59,631 nt of DNA from Geosiphon pyriformis (taxonomy: Eukaryota; Glomeromycota; Glomeromycetes; Archaeosporales; Geosiphonaceae). The notes below the pieces were generated by a model. That model saw nothing but the letters and a program-made list of their open reading frames with translations. It did not search any database and had not been told where the DNA came from. The position numbers and the translations under genes are program-made. Location: contig JAAOMT010000058.1 in the NCBI GenBank assembly GCA_016748015.1, positions 1-59,631 of the forward strand, read 5' to 3'. Position 1 is the stretch's first letter, and each line of letters starts with the position of its first letter. This document shows, in pieces, positions 38,195 through 48,751 of this stretch.

Positions 38195-38830
38195 TGAAAC
38201 TAGAGTGCATCAATTGCAGCAAGAAATTGTTATCAATGGGCATATACTGTGGCAATGATGAAGAATACCAGATAGCAACCAAGTTCTATTGCCACCCATG
38301 CTTCATTGAATGCTTTGGAAGACCAAAACAAGTGAAAAAATGAGATAATGAGCCATGCTTGGCTTGTGAAAAAACTCTTTTCAACAAAGAAATATGGAAT
38401 AACATTTCTGGGAGAGGAAGAACATACAATAAGTTGTGTTAATACATGATTCTTATAAGCAACTGGATAAGGAAAAGGACACCATTAGAAGCCACCTGGA
38501 GAAGAACTGTGAGATGTCTGGATAGTTGTCCACACAACGATGATGAGATCTAGTGAATGGCACTCGCCAAAATTGAAGGGGCAATGCCAAAAGAAATTAA
38601 GACCATCAAGAATAATCCTTCAGAACCTATAGAATTCGATTGGGATCTAGAACCAGTCATAAACCTATTGGACTCAAAGCAATTCCACAAACACTACCAA
38701 GAATTAGTGCCCACCAGAGAAGAGCAAGAACAGTGGTTAGAGCAACTAAACACTTGACTATGTGATCACTGTTTGATTCCATGTGACTTTCAATATTGTA
38801 ATGAATGTGATTTTATTTACAATCTACCAC
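38195..38830 (+). pseudogene. LTR-1 cysteine-rich module between protease and dUTPase
   Basis: Reads as a set of CxxC pairs: CINCSKKLLSMGIYCGNDEE, then FYCHPCFIECFGRPK, then PCLACEKTLFNKEIWNN ending in a GRGRTYNKLC block. A further set, CDHCLIPCDFQYCNEC, lies at 38,761-38,810, just before the dUTPase. The same blocks occur in LTR-3 in the same order and place. Spacing suggests zinc ribbons or LIM-like fingers. No known retroelement domain comes to mind; function unknown. Confidence 0.6.
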
Positions 38831-39079
38831 CACACATGATCTACATGATTTCAGAGGAAATCAAACCAATTAGCAGCTATGCATTAGAATTGGAATCAAT
38901 TTTTGATCCCAATTCCAACTTTGACAACGATGATGACAAAAACAACAGTTTTAGCTCTGTTCAATATGGCAATAAAAATAACTCAGATTCAAACTCCAAT
39001 TCAGACTATGAACAATATATTGCACTCCCTGATCTCACAAAGGAACAGGAACTTAAATGGTTTAGTAATAACGATGAAG

Positions 39080-39426
39080 GTATCATGCCAGAATGCACAC
39101 ATGATACTGATACCAGGTTTGATTTAAGGTATTTAGAGAAAGATACCATCAAATTGGAACCACATTTGCACACCTACATCAATTTGAAAATAGCATTGGA
39201 AATACCAGCAACAACCATAGTTCAACTAGCTTCCAGAAGTAGTTTAGCAAAAAGAGAGATTACTATAAGAGGAGAAATAATTGATGCCAGGTATGTAGAA
39301 AATATCATGGCAATACTACAAAATAACTCAGAAAAAGCCTATATCATAGAGCCAAATGAAAAAATAGTACAGGTAATATTCCTGCCTCTGGTTAGAGTAG
39401 CTCAGTTGGAAAAAGGAAAGAGTTAG
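39080..39426 (+). pseudogene. LTR-1 dUTPase domain
   Basis: Trimeric dUTPase motifs in order: DTDTRFDLRYLE (motif 1), QLASRSSLAKREI (motif 2, the Ser of RSxLA kept), GEIIDARYVENIMAILQNNS (motif 3, IDAxY kept) and AYIIEPNEKIVQVIFLPL (motif 4). No Gly-rich motif 5 was seen. Open over the whole stretch, from 38,773 to the TAG at 39,426. It sits between protease and RT, as in dUTPase-bearing Metaviridae. It would keep dUTP out of cDNA. Confidence 0.78.
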
Positions 39427-39461
39427 AAATAACAGCCAGAGAGATACAAGAATTTGGATTC

Positions 39462-41300
39462 ATGAGTAAAATAGATGTACCAGTCAATATGGCAGAGAAA
39501 AAAATTGTTGGCCAAGAAGAAATTATTTCAACTGGTCAAGCAATTTCCATTCCATCATATGATCAGTACATAGTAGCAGTAGAAAGGAAAATGAAAGATC
39601 AAGCACAAATTTTTGAAGCAGAAGTTGGACTGATCAATCTACACATATCAGCCAAAGACCACAACCATATCAAAATTTCCATCTACAACAACACAGAAAA
39701 TGTTGTAGAGATACCAGAAGGAACCAGTCTCAGATATTTGACTACTGAAATTGAGAATCAACCACCAAGTACTATTTCAGATTTTCCACAACTGTGTGAA
39801 TATATAGATATTACATTACAAACAATCTATAGACGAAATGAATGTTATTTGTCCAACCAGAACAATTGGAACAGATAAACATAAAAAACTTAGACCCACT
39901 TCAATGTATGCAGCTCAAGATGTTGCTCAACAATTTCAATGACATCTTTGCCAGTGAAAATGAATTTGGTAGAACAGACATCATCCAACACTAAATAAAA
40001 ACTAGAGATATGATGCCAATTAAACAAAGAGCATATAGAGTACCACCAGCCAGCCATAAGATTATTTGTTAAGAGATTAATCGAATGCTTGACAATGGGC
40101 TAATCCAGCCATCAATAAGTCTATGATTATCACCAGTAGTACTCATCTGTAAGAAGAATGGAAAGATCTGATTTTGTGTAGACTACAGGAAACTTAATGG
40201 TATAACTCATGGAGACAGCTATTCAACTCCATGGATACAAAAATTATTCAATGCTTTCGGCAGAAATAAATGGTTTTCAATATTAGACTTGAATAGTAGT
40301 TACTGACAAGTAGCCATAAACTCAGCTAACAAAGAGAAAATGGCATTTACCACAAGAGAGAGAAATTTTGAGTTTGAAGTCATGCCATTCGACTTAACTA
40401 ATGCTTCAGCAACCTTCCAATGACTAATAAAAATTGTGTATACTGGTTTATTGTGGAAATCAGTGGTAATCTAATTAGATAATACCAATGTATTCTCAAG
40501 AACATTCGATGATTATTTCCATTATCTCCAACAAGTATTCAAAAGACTACGACAAACAGGATTAAAGCTAAATACTACCAAGTGCTTCTTTGGCAAAACA
40601 GAATTGAAATTTTTGGGACACATAGTTAGCAAAAACGACATCAAGACAGACTCAGACAAGATAGAGATAGTAAAAAACTTTCCAGTACCAACCAATGTAA
40701 CCAAACTAAAATCATTTTTAGGATTTGCAAGCTATTATCATCACTTCATCAAAGATTTTTCTAAAATAGCTTAGCCACTCAACCATCTACAAACCAAGAA
40801 CGTGAAATATGAATGGACAGAAATGCAACAAGAAGCTTTTGACATTTTAAGAAGAAAGCTCATTTAAGCACCAGTGTTAATCTATCCAGACTACAGCAAA
40901 CCATTTATTATTACTACTGATGCATTAGGTCAAGCATTGGGAGCAGTACTATCTCAGAGGGAACTGGATGGAAGAGAACATCCAGTGGCATTTGCCAGCC
41001 AAGGTTTAATGCCAGCCAAAAAGAACTATAGAACACCAGCATTGGAATACTTAGCAATCTATTGGGTAGTTATAAAATAGAAAAAATACTTGAGCCAGAA
41101 ATTTGAAGTATTTATGGATCACAAAGGATTGACTTCAATTCAGAAACAAGAGTTTGTTAATGATCGACATGCAAGATGGAAACTAGTATTATCACCATAT
41201 ACATTTACGGTACACTACAAAAAAAGAAAAGACAATGGAAATGTGGATGGTTTGTATAAATGAGACAAATCTGAACATTTCAAACCAAAATATATTAAAA
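39462..41300 (+). pseudogene. LTR-1 linker, reverse transcriptase and RNase H
   Basis: The linker (39,462-39,878) has VVEIPEGTSLRYLTTEIENQ, common just before gypsy RT. RT blocks: SPVVLICKKNGKI, FCVDYRKLNGITHGDSYSTPW, WFSILDLNSSY, MAFTTRERNFEFEVMPF, then the active site where YLDD has become stop-LDN (about 40,470). FFGKTELKFLGHIVSKND and LGFASYYHHFI follow. RNase H: IITTDALGQALGAVLSQ, REHPVAFASQGLMPAKKNY and VFMDHKGL. Stops are scattered through it. Confidence 0.82.
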
Positions 41301-41379
41301 CCCAAACCAATCCAATGAAAAATATAATAAAAGATAAACACACAAAAATACTAACAAATCTAACACTATATAAATACTC

Positions 41380-42640
41380 AACAGTTCAAAGAGAAATTAT
41401 CTCAAAAGGAATGAAATAGTATAAAACAACAATCAAAATATTTTATCAACCATCAAAATATACTTTACTGGAAGAATAGACAAAATTCAGATCAACCAAC
41501 TAGAGTAATTACAGAGCCAGAGAGAAAAACAATACTGTTTAACATGTATTCAGATCCAATAGCAGGACATTTTCATAAAGAAGCAACAATAGAAAGAACC
41601 AAAAAAAGATACTATTGGCCATCAATGTATCCAGACATCATCTAATATGTTCAAAATTGTGATGCTTGTCAAAGAAGAGAAGTAACAAAACCCAGTGAAC
41701 CATTAAGACCAATCAAAATGGGACAACCATTTGATCACATTGGAATTGACTTAGTCAGACCATTAACAATCACAAGCAGAGACAACAGATATATTGCAGT
41801 AGCATGGATTATCTCACAAAATGGCCAGAAGCAAAAGCCATTCAAAGAGTAGATGCAGAATCTGTTGCTGAATTTGTTTATCAAGATTTGATCTGCTGAC
41901 ATGGATGTCCAAAAAAACTATTATCAGATCAAAGAACTCACTTTGTGAATAAAACATTGGCAGAATTAAGTCAAAGATTTGGGATAAAAAGACCATTATC
42001 ATCACTATACTATCCACAAACAAATGGGTTAGTTGAAAGGTTTAACAGAACATTGTGTGAAACCATTGCCAAAATCAGCCAAGAAAACCAGAACAAATGG
42101 GACTTGATTATACCATCAGTATTATTTGCTTATCGAACAATAAAACAAGACACTACACAAGCAACACCATTTGAATTAGTATATGGTAGAACAGCAACAT
42201 TACCAGTTGAGATAGAAGTTAAGACATATCCAACAGAACCAATAACAAAAGAGAATTTCCAAAAAACATTGTTAAAAAGAACATATGACTTAATGGAGAC
42301 ATTAGAAAACACATGATAAAAAGCAGCTGATAACATTCAAAAGTTACAAAAAAAACAAAAAAAAAGACATGATAACCAATTACCAAATAAACCAGTTGAA
42401 TTCAAGATTAGAGACAAAGTACTTTTATATCATACCAAAGTAGAAAAACAATAGAGTGGAAAATTCGACTCCAAATGGAATGAACCATTTCACATAAAAG
42501 AAATTCTTGGAAATGGAGCTTATAAATTAAGATGGGACAACAAAATATTAGCCAAAGCAGCACATGATGATTGACTGAAACTATATTACCAGATAGCATT
42601 ATCATCCACCAATAACATTCCACAATTGGGAGTACAACAA
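41380..42640 (+). pseudogene. LTR-1 integrase
   Basis: The zinc-binding HHCC part shows SDPIAGHFHKEATIERTKKRYYWP and QNCDACQRREV. The core has PFDHIGIDLVRPL (catalytic Asp), LLSDQRTHFVNK (second Asp) and YYPQTNGLVERFNRTLCETI (catalytic Glu). A one-base loss near 41,805 shifts the frame within the core. The C-terminal part reads TPFELVYGRTATLPVEIEV and EILGNGAYKLRWDNKILAKAA. Confidence 0.82.
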
Positions 42641-42754
42641 ATACTAGTTCAACCAAATGAGATTCCATGAGATATGGAACCAATCATAATCATTGGACCA
42701 AATACATAAAATCAAACAATAAAAGAGTATATAAAGACACAGTACACGTGACAA

Positions 42755-43400
42755 AAACAACCAAAAAAAATGGAAATACCAGATCATATTCACATCATAG
42801 CTCAACAATTATTTCAGGCCTTAAGTCAATAATCTTTAGACATAGAAGTTATTGTTAACAACCAAACAATTTGCTATTAAAACACCAAAAGAAAGACAAA
42901 GAATACACCATATCAGTGGTTACCAAAGAATGATAAAAACTGGTCAGATAACATAATAGAAAAAGTAAAAAACACTTTTGGAAAAATACTTATTATGGCA
43001 CCAACAGAAGAACTTACAAAAGAGAATTGGAAGCAATAGACAGAACAACTTCCAATATCATACTGTTACTACCAGTTGGATCAAAAGTTGAATATTCAAG
43101 AGTTGTATATCAACAAATTCAAGAGAATATTTAACCAAAACATAATACAGCAAATTGAAGAATTTATTGAAAAGAAAACAAACTCAACACTACATGTGAG
43201 AACAATTTACTGACTGTACAACATATTTCAGAACTATCTAAAAATACTGTTACACTCTGACATAGAAACCATAATCATTAACCAATGGGGAAGAATAAAC
43301 AATGTACAAGTAGAAGAAGTGAAAAATAAAGTCGAACAGACAATACTAGAAAAAGAAGTATTAAAACTAATTCAGAATAAAGATTTCGACAGAGCTCAAT
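42755..43400 (+). pseudogene. LTR-1 extra ORF downstream of integrase (unknown function)
   Basis: Between integrase and the 3' LTR lies another coding stretch with a few stops. Recognisable blocks: IHIIAQQLFQALSQ, NTKRKTKNTPYQWLPKNDKN, GKILIMAPTEELTKENWKQ, LDQKLNIQELYINKFKRIFN, IIQQIEEFIEKKTNSTLHV, and IETIIINQWGRINNVQVEEV. The last blocks align by eye with the post-integrase frame of LTR-3 (IQQVEKFIGKNNLTLHY, KTIMINNIGQITNQQF). There is no signal peptide or membrane helix, so it is not env-like. Confidence 0.6.
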
Positions 43401-43403
43401 ATT

Positions 43404-43419
43404 AAAAAAGAGGAGATAA
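43404..43419 (+). other. LTR-1 polypurine tract
   Basis: AAAAAAGAGGAGATAA directly abuts the 3' LTR. It is near-identical to the tract of LTR-3 (AAAAAGAGAGAGATAA on its coding strand). Expected start of plus-strand synthesis. Confidence 0.75.
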
Positions 43420-44286
43420 TATTACTCATAAAAAAAAACAGATATAAGAAAATAATAGACCAATAAGTAAATAGTATTTAGCACATGAGCACATTGCTCA
43501 GCAATGTAAAGCAATGTCAAAAAAACATGACACATTGCTCAGCAATATGGAGCAATGTTAGAAATTAAGACACATTGCTCAGCAATGTAAGCATTGCTCA
43601 AGAAATCATAACATATTGCTCGAGAATGTGAGCAATCTTATAGAACATCAATTATGTATATATAGCAGTAATATTAAAAGTAAAAAAGACAGAATCTTTT
43701 TAGTTAGAGACCTCTCAGTTTAGATTTCATCTAGACAACTTTTCAAACCACAATAAATAACTATTTGCTATTTAAGAAACTTACTTCTACTATCAATACT
43801 TCATGTTGATAGTAATTGATACTTAACCACACTGGAACAATAGCTCTTGATTATGGCTATTAACAGAATACTAACTTGCAAATCACCTTGGCTTATTTCT
43901 TACATTTCTTTAATTTTCTTTATTTCTTTTCTTTGATTTTTGTTGTATACTAATTAATTAAAAGATTAAAAGTGCTAAGTTATTGATGTCATGGATAGCC
44001 TAGTAAAAGACCCAAAAATAAGGATAGAATTATATATATATTATCAGATAGCTTACCAAAAGAGCATGACTGTCAGAATAAATCTGGTCACCAAGCTGAG
44101 AAAGAAATTAGGAAACAACTTACAAGAAAACCATAAATAACCTTAACAAAGAATCTCTGTCCATTATACAAAGAACTCATCAATCAAAACCTTCAGATCA
44201 TATTCATCATTAAATGCAAATAACTTTCAAGCACCAAGTTACGAGTTTGTTATTTGACTTAAGATTCTAAGTAATCACTTATAACA
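43420..44286 (+). repeat. LTR-1 3' LTR
   Basis: 867 bp, aligned by eye with the 5' LTR over its whole length, including the ACATTGCTCAGCAATGT-based repeats (about 43,485-43,640). It ends TTATAACA and is followed by CCGT. Confidence 0.85.
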
Positions 44287-44377
44287 CCGTCTTGGTAAAG
44301 TTAGATTAGTTGTATACTGGCTTAGGTTCTTAGGTGTTTTCTTTTTTTTAATAAGTAATTTAGTTTGGAGAATTGCT

Positions 44378-45506
44378 ATGTGTAATATTCATGGCATTAA
44401 TATGCCAGCCAAGCAGGAAGATATTGTGTGATAACACATAAATTTGGGTAACATGGTTTTAATCATCACTGAAACTAAATTAAGATCTAGTATTTAGTTC
44501 TGAATTGTGAACAAATTTAGTAAAATGTGTATTTTTACTTCTGGTCTTGATAAGAGTTTTTTTGGAACCAGGGTGGCAGTTATATTAGACAATTCTTTTG
44601 TTTGTCATGTGTTTAAGGTGGAGGAGATTTCAGGTCAAATTATTTCAATTAAGCTTTTGTTCAAAGAGAAGTTATCTGTTACAATTTTAGGTTTGTATGC
44701 TGATGTATCTGTTGAGACAAGATATGATCAAACATCTAAAATCAATTTTTTTATTGCCAAAGCTGTCAATTCTAGCACTTTTGCAGTAGTAAGTAGAGAT
44801 TTTAATAAAGATAGTACTAAAAAGAGCACAAGTTTCAGATTTTGCATGGATCTGGAGTTGGTTAACTTTTTTCATAGACTTTCATTGACTAAGACTTTTA
44901 CTTGAAGCAATTTTAAGGGCATGAAAAAAGTCATTGATTTTGTTTTTGTTACTTACAGTCTGATATCTGCTGTTGCTGACCATAAAATTAAGCCAGTTTC
45001 TGAATTTTTTGATACTAATCACAAAGCAGTGTCAATCACAGTCGGTTTGGGTGGTCTTTTGGATGTTCATTTTAACAGTATGTGCAAACAAGCAAATAGG
45101 GATAGATAGAAATTCCAAGTCAAAAATGCTAATAATGAAAGTTAATCATGATTTAGAAAGTGTTTTTTGGACATATTCTTAAGAAAATAGTGGCTTTCAA
45201 TAATACTAAGTGTTATGGAGATTTGAATTCAATGTGAGAGATTCTGAAAGAGGTGGTAATAGTTTCTACAAATAAGGTGTTTTCTAAGTTGTGGTTTTCT
45301 GGATCTGATGTTTCAGTGAATAAGCAATTATTGAAGTTTGTTAGGCTTGAATTGCTAGTGGCAAAGCTAGTAAGAAGTATAAGCTCTAATTATGTTTTAA
45401 GGACTGCTTGTCTTGTTAACACATGGGTTGTCATTGATGAGAAGGAAGCTGTTAAAGTTTGTAATATTGTTACAGTTGAAGCCCATAATTTTTATTAGTT
45501 ATCACA
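44378..45506 (+). pseudogene. LINE ORF2 remnant (endonuclease domain)
   Basis: Starts MCNIHGINMPAKQEDIV. It reads through an endonuclease/exonuclease/phosphatase (APE-like) domain: ITETKLRSS, GTRVAVILDNSFVCHVFKV, SVTILGLYADVS, AKAVNSSTFAVVSRDFNKDS (the GDFN position reads SRDFN), IDFVFVTYSLISAVADHKI and FFDTNHKAVSITVGLGG (SDH position reads TNH). Both catalytic positions are changed, and there are stops at 44,905 and later. The frame ends at about FYxLSHV, where the LTR-2 5' LTR begins. Downstream RT is not in the window. Confidence 0.7.
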
Positions 45507-46123
45507 TGTATTAGCCATTAATGTCATATAATTAACCACTCTATTTTTAGATAGTGATCATTGACCTGATTAATGACCTGACTGTTGACCTAGTTGTTGA
45601 CCACTTTCATTAGCTATATAAGCAATGAGTCTCTTAGCTGTAGAAAATTATCTCTCAGACAAGAATCAAATAAATAAAAATAACAACTTTTATCTCAATC
45701 ATTCTCTTATCACTAATTTTCTTTTCCCTACCTTCAAGTATCTGAACATCTTAGAATAAAAGATTACTTGTTGGCCTTTTCCTGTTTGAATAATTGTAGT
45801 ATTTGAAGACTATTTGTATAAACATAACTGAAGAGCACAAGTTGATATCTGATATTGAATTCTAAGAGTGCTGATGTAAAGACATAGAATTAATACCAGC
45901 AGTGATCAATTTTTGACAGTATGGACTATCTTTCTACCTTCAGATTCCCCAGTTATCTTTGAAAAGAATAGTGACTGAGATATTTTATGAGACTAATCTT
46001 GCACATTGAATCTATACTCATTCAATTCACTCTTTAAAGTTGAATTCCCCTTTGATTATTTCCATCACCCTACAATCCTGTTCTCCCTTGCTATCCGTTA
46101 GCTTATTACTCCAACCCATAACA
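45507..46123 (+). repeat. LTR-2 5' LTR (edges approximate)
   Basis: Begins about TGTATTAGCC and ends CCCATAACA, followed after 6 bp by TGGTGCTCCCTGTGAGG. The left edge is placed where the LINE ORF2 frame (FYxLSHV) stops making sense. It holds four closely spaced TTGACCTG/TTGACC-like strings at about 45,560-45,605 and a TATATAAG at about 45,614-45,621 that may be its core promoter. Confidence 0.6.
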
Positions 46124-46129
46124 TAAAAG

Positions 46130-46146
46130 TGGTGCTCCCTGTGAGG
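46130..46146 (+). other. LTR-2 primer-binding site
   Basis: TGGTGCTCCCTGTGAGG, one base off the LTR-3 site and close to the LTR-1 site. Confidence 0.6.
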
Positions 46147-46633
46147 TTGTCAAAATTCACTTATTCCCTTATTGTATGGGTGATTACTCATATCTGCCAC
46201 AGCAATCAGAAGAACACTTTGCAGCACACAACAGAAATGACCTAGATTTCATTGAACTTAATCCTCTGCTCTTCTGCTTGATCTGTTTTTTTATTGAAGA
46301 ACAATCCAGCAAATAATTCTAAGACTTTTAGAACTGGTTCTTGAATAAGCATTCAGCTGAAATCTATACAACTTATACAACCTATTACTTTGATCAAGCT
46401 TATTTTGAAGATAACTTTGAAGAAAGAAACAACAGTATCAATTAGCTCTTATATTTTACAACCTTTGAACAACAGCCCCCTGATTTCGAATATTTGAATC
46501 ATCAAATCCATATTTGGATTGCTGCCCATCAATCAACAGTAACTCCTCTTGAAACAGAAAAAGAAAGCTACCTATTTTTGATCTCTTCTTAAGTGAATTA
46601 GAGCACTCCACACAAACAGTAACTCCTAAACCA

Positions 46634-46671
46634 ATGGCCCAAGATCCAATGCAAGTAAACATCCTGGCTGC
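46634..46671 (+). pseudogene. LTR-2 gag, 5' piece before the LTR-3 insertion
   Basis: ATG at 46,634 opens MAQDPMQVNILAA, which stops at the LTR-3 insertion. After one copy of CTGC is removed it continues in frame with LQGIQTALGQRNN at 56,900, so this start and the long frame at 56,896-57,950 were one gag. The leader from 46,150 to 46,633 has many stops and is not an intact coding region. Confidence 0.75.
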
Positions 46672-47754
46672 TGTTATCAGTAAACTTAGTGTGTATAGGA
46701 AATGGTAATGTTTGGTGCTCTCAATTATTGATAATGCATCTTCTACATAATTCTGTTGGCTTAGTCTTGATTATCAGTCTCTGAAGGTCTATTTCTGAAT
46801 GTGAATTTTACCTATTGAGTTTTTTGGTTATAAGGCACAGAGTTTGTCTTTCATCGATTGCAACATTTTTCATAAATGTGAGCTTTCTTCTCCGAGCTAA
46901 TGAGCGCAGTTGTTAGGGTCTGGCATTGTCTTTTCACCCTTCTGGTAAGCTAACAAGATAATGTTAATATCTAAAACTTAGGAAGAGCTTCCCTCTTTTA
47001 CCAGGCTATTACAAAGTCTATTCCCAGACAGTTGATTTTATTATGTTGCTGCTCCACAAAAATAAGACAGAAAAAGAAAGAAAAAGAAAAAGAAAAGAAA
47101 AGAAAAGAGAGAAAAGATAAATTAATATCGTCAATTGCCATGATCAAGAGTGATTGGTCTAAATCATTAATAGGTTTAAGGCAGTTATGCTAAGAGCATC
47201 TGTTCTAGAATGGAAGTACGAAACAAGGGTTAATTCACGTAAATTCCACGAAGTTCAAGAACATGAATTCATGATTCTGATTTCTTTAATAATTGGTTTA
47301 TTTCAGGAGATGAAATAGAAAAGATAATAAAGGATGAAGGAGTATGGATATTTTAATTCTGGTCTAGAGGTTCGTATCTATCTGTCTGTCTTTTCTCATT
47401 TCTACAACTACTTGCTTTTATACATTTTTTTGGTTTTACAGGATTGCTTTCAATTGTCTCGCTATCACTAACTATTGCTTTGTTGTTTCTGTTATTGCTT
47501 CGTTTTTCTACATTATCACTAGTTATCCTATGTTATAACACGTTATCTGATGTTATTACATGTTATTCTGTATTATCCTGTATTATAACATGTTATCCTA
47601 TGTTATTGTGCGCTATTTTGTGTTATCCTGCATTATAACACATTATCCTATGTTATAATGCATTATCCAACATTATTGCACGTTATTCTGTGTTATGTCA
47701 CATTTTGGTCATGTTTCTTTATAACTTTGGATCAGTTTTTCTACTCGGGTAACA
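46672..47754 (-). repeat. LTR-3 3' LTR (left copy)
   Basis: Plus-strand text begins TGTTATCAG and ends GGGTAACA. It contains a (GAAAA)n-type purine tract at about 47,065-47,118 and the 10-bp tandem array at 47,513-47,702. Confidence 0.9.
47513..47702. repeat. 10-bp tandem array in LTR-3 left LTR (19 units)
   Basis: Nineteen contiguous decamers, nearly all starting TTAT, with no indel between them. Units 2-19 end in CG, TG, CA or TA (for example TTATCCTATG, TTATAACACG, TTATCCTGCA). In element orientation the array lies about 50-240 bp from the LTR 5' end, in U3. Confidence 0.9.
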
Positions 47755-47770
47755 TTATCTCTCTCTTTTT
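47755..47770 (-). other. LTR-3 polypurine tract
   Basis: On the coding strand AAAAAGAGAGAGATAA abuts the 3' LTR, near-identical to that of LTR-1. Confidence 0.75.
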
Positions 47771-47774
47771 AAAA

Positions 47775-48563
47775 TTAAGCTCCTGCGAAACCATATGTAT
47801 CTGTTATCATGACTTCATTTGTGTAATGTTTAATTGTTGTCTTGAGTATTGCCTTTTGTAGATCTTTGAACTGTTGATTGGTTATTTGTCCTATGTTGTT
47901 AATCATTATGGTTTTTATAGATCTGTTCAGTAGTATGTTTGGGCAATGTTGAAAGGCAGCGTATAGTTGGTATGCTGCTTTGTAATGTAGGGTCAGGTTG
48001 TTTTTCCCTATGAATTTTTCTACTTGTTGTATTGCTTCTTTGTTGAACGTTTTCTGGCTGAGATCTTTGTATGGTGTTTTCAAGTCAAGCTGTTTTCCAA
48101 TTTTGTAGAACTAATAAGCTGGAGGAAGTCTTTCTTTCCATTCCTGGGTGTTGTCAGGTGTCTACTCTCCTGTTTCAGGGAGTTTGATCCCATGAGCTAA
48201 AGCTTCTTTTATTTCTTTGAGCTCGGGGACCAAGTATCTTTTTTTGTAACTTTTTTCTCATTTTTTGCCTCCTTCTTTTTCACCTCCCACCCGAAGGCAA
48301 TTTTTCTTCCAATATTGCCTTTTGGGTGGTGGGTAGGGGAGAGAATGTTTAGTTCTAATTGAACTCTTATCCTCCCTTCTCCTGCTTTTATCTTTGTACC
48401 ATATCTCTTTTTTATCAATTGTTATTTCTATTTGAGATGTCGATTTTTGAATTGTTTCAAATAATTGTTTAAATAATTTTAAAATTTGATCTGAAAGGTC
48501 CATGTTGAAATTTCTATCATTTCTTGCTGCTTTTCGGATGCTATATATATTTGAATTCCCCAA
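47775..48563 (-). pseudogene. LTR-3 extra ORF downstream of integrase (unknown function)
   Basis: Reads, with one frame change and two stops, from MDLSDQILKLFKQLFETIQK through a basic Pro/Lys-rich region to YLVPELKEIKEALAHGIKLP, EWKERLPPAY, then MKTPYKDLSQKTFNKEAIQQ and a 102-codon intact tail ending DTYGFAGA (47,775). Blocks and order match the post-integrase frame of LTR-1. No membrane segment or Cys pairs. It may be a Pol C-terminal extension or a separate ORF; I do not recognise a family. Confidence 0.62.
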
Positions 48564-48751
48564 TTTAATTTGCTGCCTGTTGTCTATGTTTTAATGACAA
48601 TAATTGATTCTAGATCTTATAGTATATCTTTTGGTCTGATTAATAAAATTTGTGTTCCTAGTTGAGGTACTAATAACAATAATTCTTGTTTTACATTATA
48701 AATTTTTAACCAATTTCCATGCGCTATTTTCTTTAAAATTCTGTCTTCCAA

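Larger units (their letters stand above)
34175..44286 (+). mobile_element. LTR-1: full-length, inactive Ty3/gypsy retrotransposon inserted in LINE ORF1
   Basis: 10.1 kb. The LTRs are 34,175-35,023 (starts TGTTACTC) and 43,420-44,286 (starts TATTACTC, ends TTATAACA). CCGT flanks both ends (34,171-34,174 and 44,287-44,290). A primer-binding site and a polypurine tract lie at the expected places. Internal order: gag with CCHC knuckle, protease, Cys-rich module, dUTPase, linker, RT, RNase H, integrase, extra ORF. RT-RNase H-integrase order places it in Ty3/gypsy. Many stops and at least one frameshift (about 41,805) show it is long dead. Confidence 0.9.
32385..45506 (+). mobile_element. Degenerate LINE (non-LTR retrotransposon), split by LTR-1 and truncated by LTR-2
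   Basis: LINE sequence occupies 32,385-34,174 and resumes at 44,291. The join across the LTR-1 insertion is exact at the protein level: SIGSV before the insertion continues into LVKLD after it, once one CCGT copy is removed. ORF1 and the start of ORF2 are present. The rest of ORF2 (reverse transcriptase) is missing because the second LTR element begins at about 45,507. I recall this ORF1/ORF2 pair from abundant Rhizophagus LINEs; that recall has not been checked against a database. Stops and frameshifts show it is dead. Confidence 0.8.

Noticed and set aside
42755-43400. Envelope-like protein after integrase
   Set aside because: No signal peptide, membrane helix or paired cysteines in either copy.
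35000-44000. RIP (repeat-induced point mutation) as cause of the decay
   Set aside because: The changes I could inspect favour CpG-derived sites rather than CpA, and RIP is known mainly from Ascomycota. A context count would settle it.
47513-47702. CRISPR-like array
   Set aside because: The units are contiguous 10-mers with no spacers, inside an LTR of a eukaryotic element.
47444-47861. Open frames rich in Leu, Cys and Tyr in the LTR (also at 56,585-56,779)
   Set aside because: They are the 10-bp tandem array and flanking LTR read in one frame; 10 is not a multiple of 3 and no domain is present.
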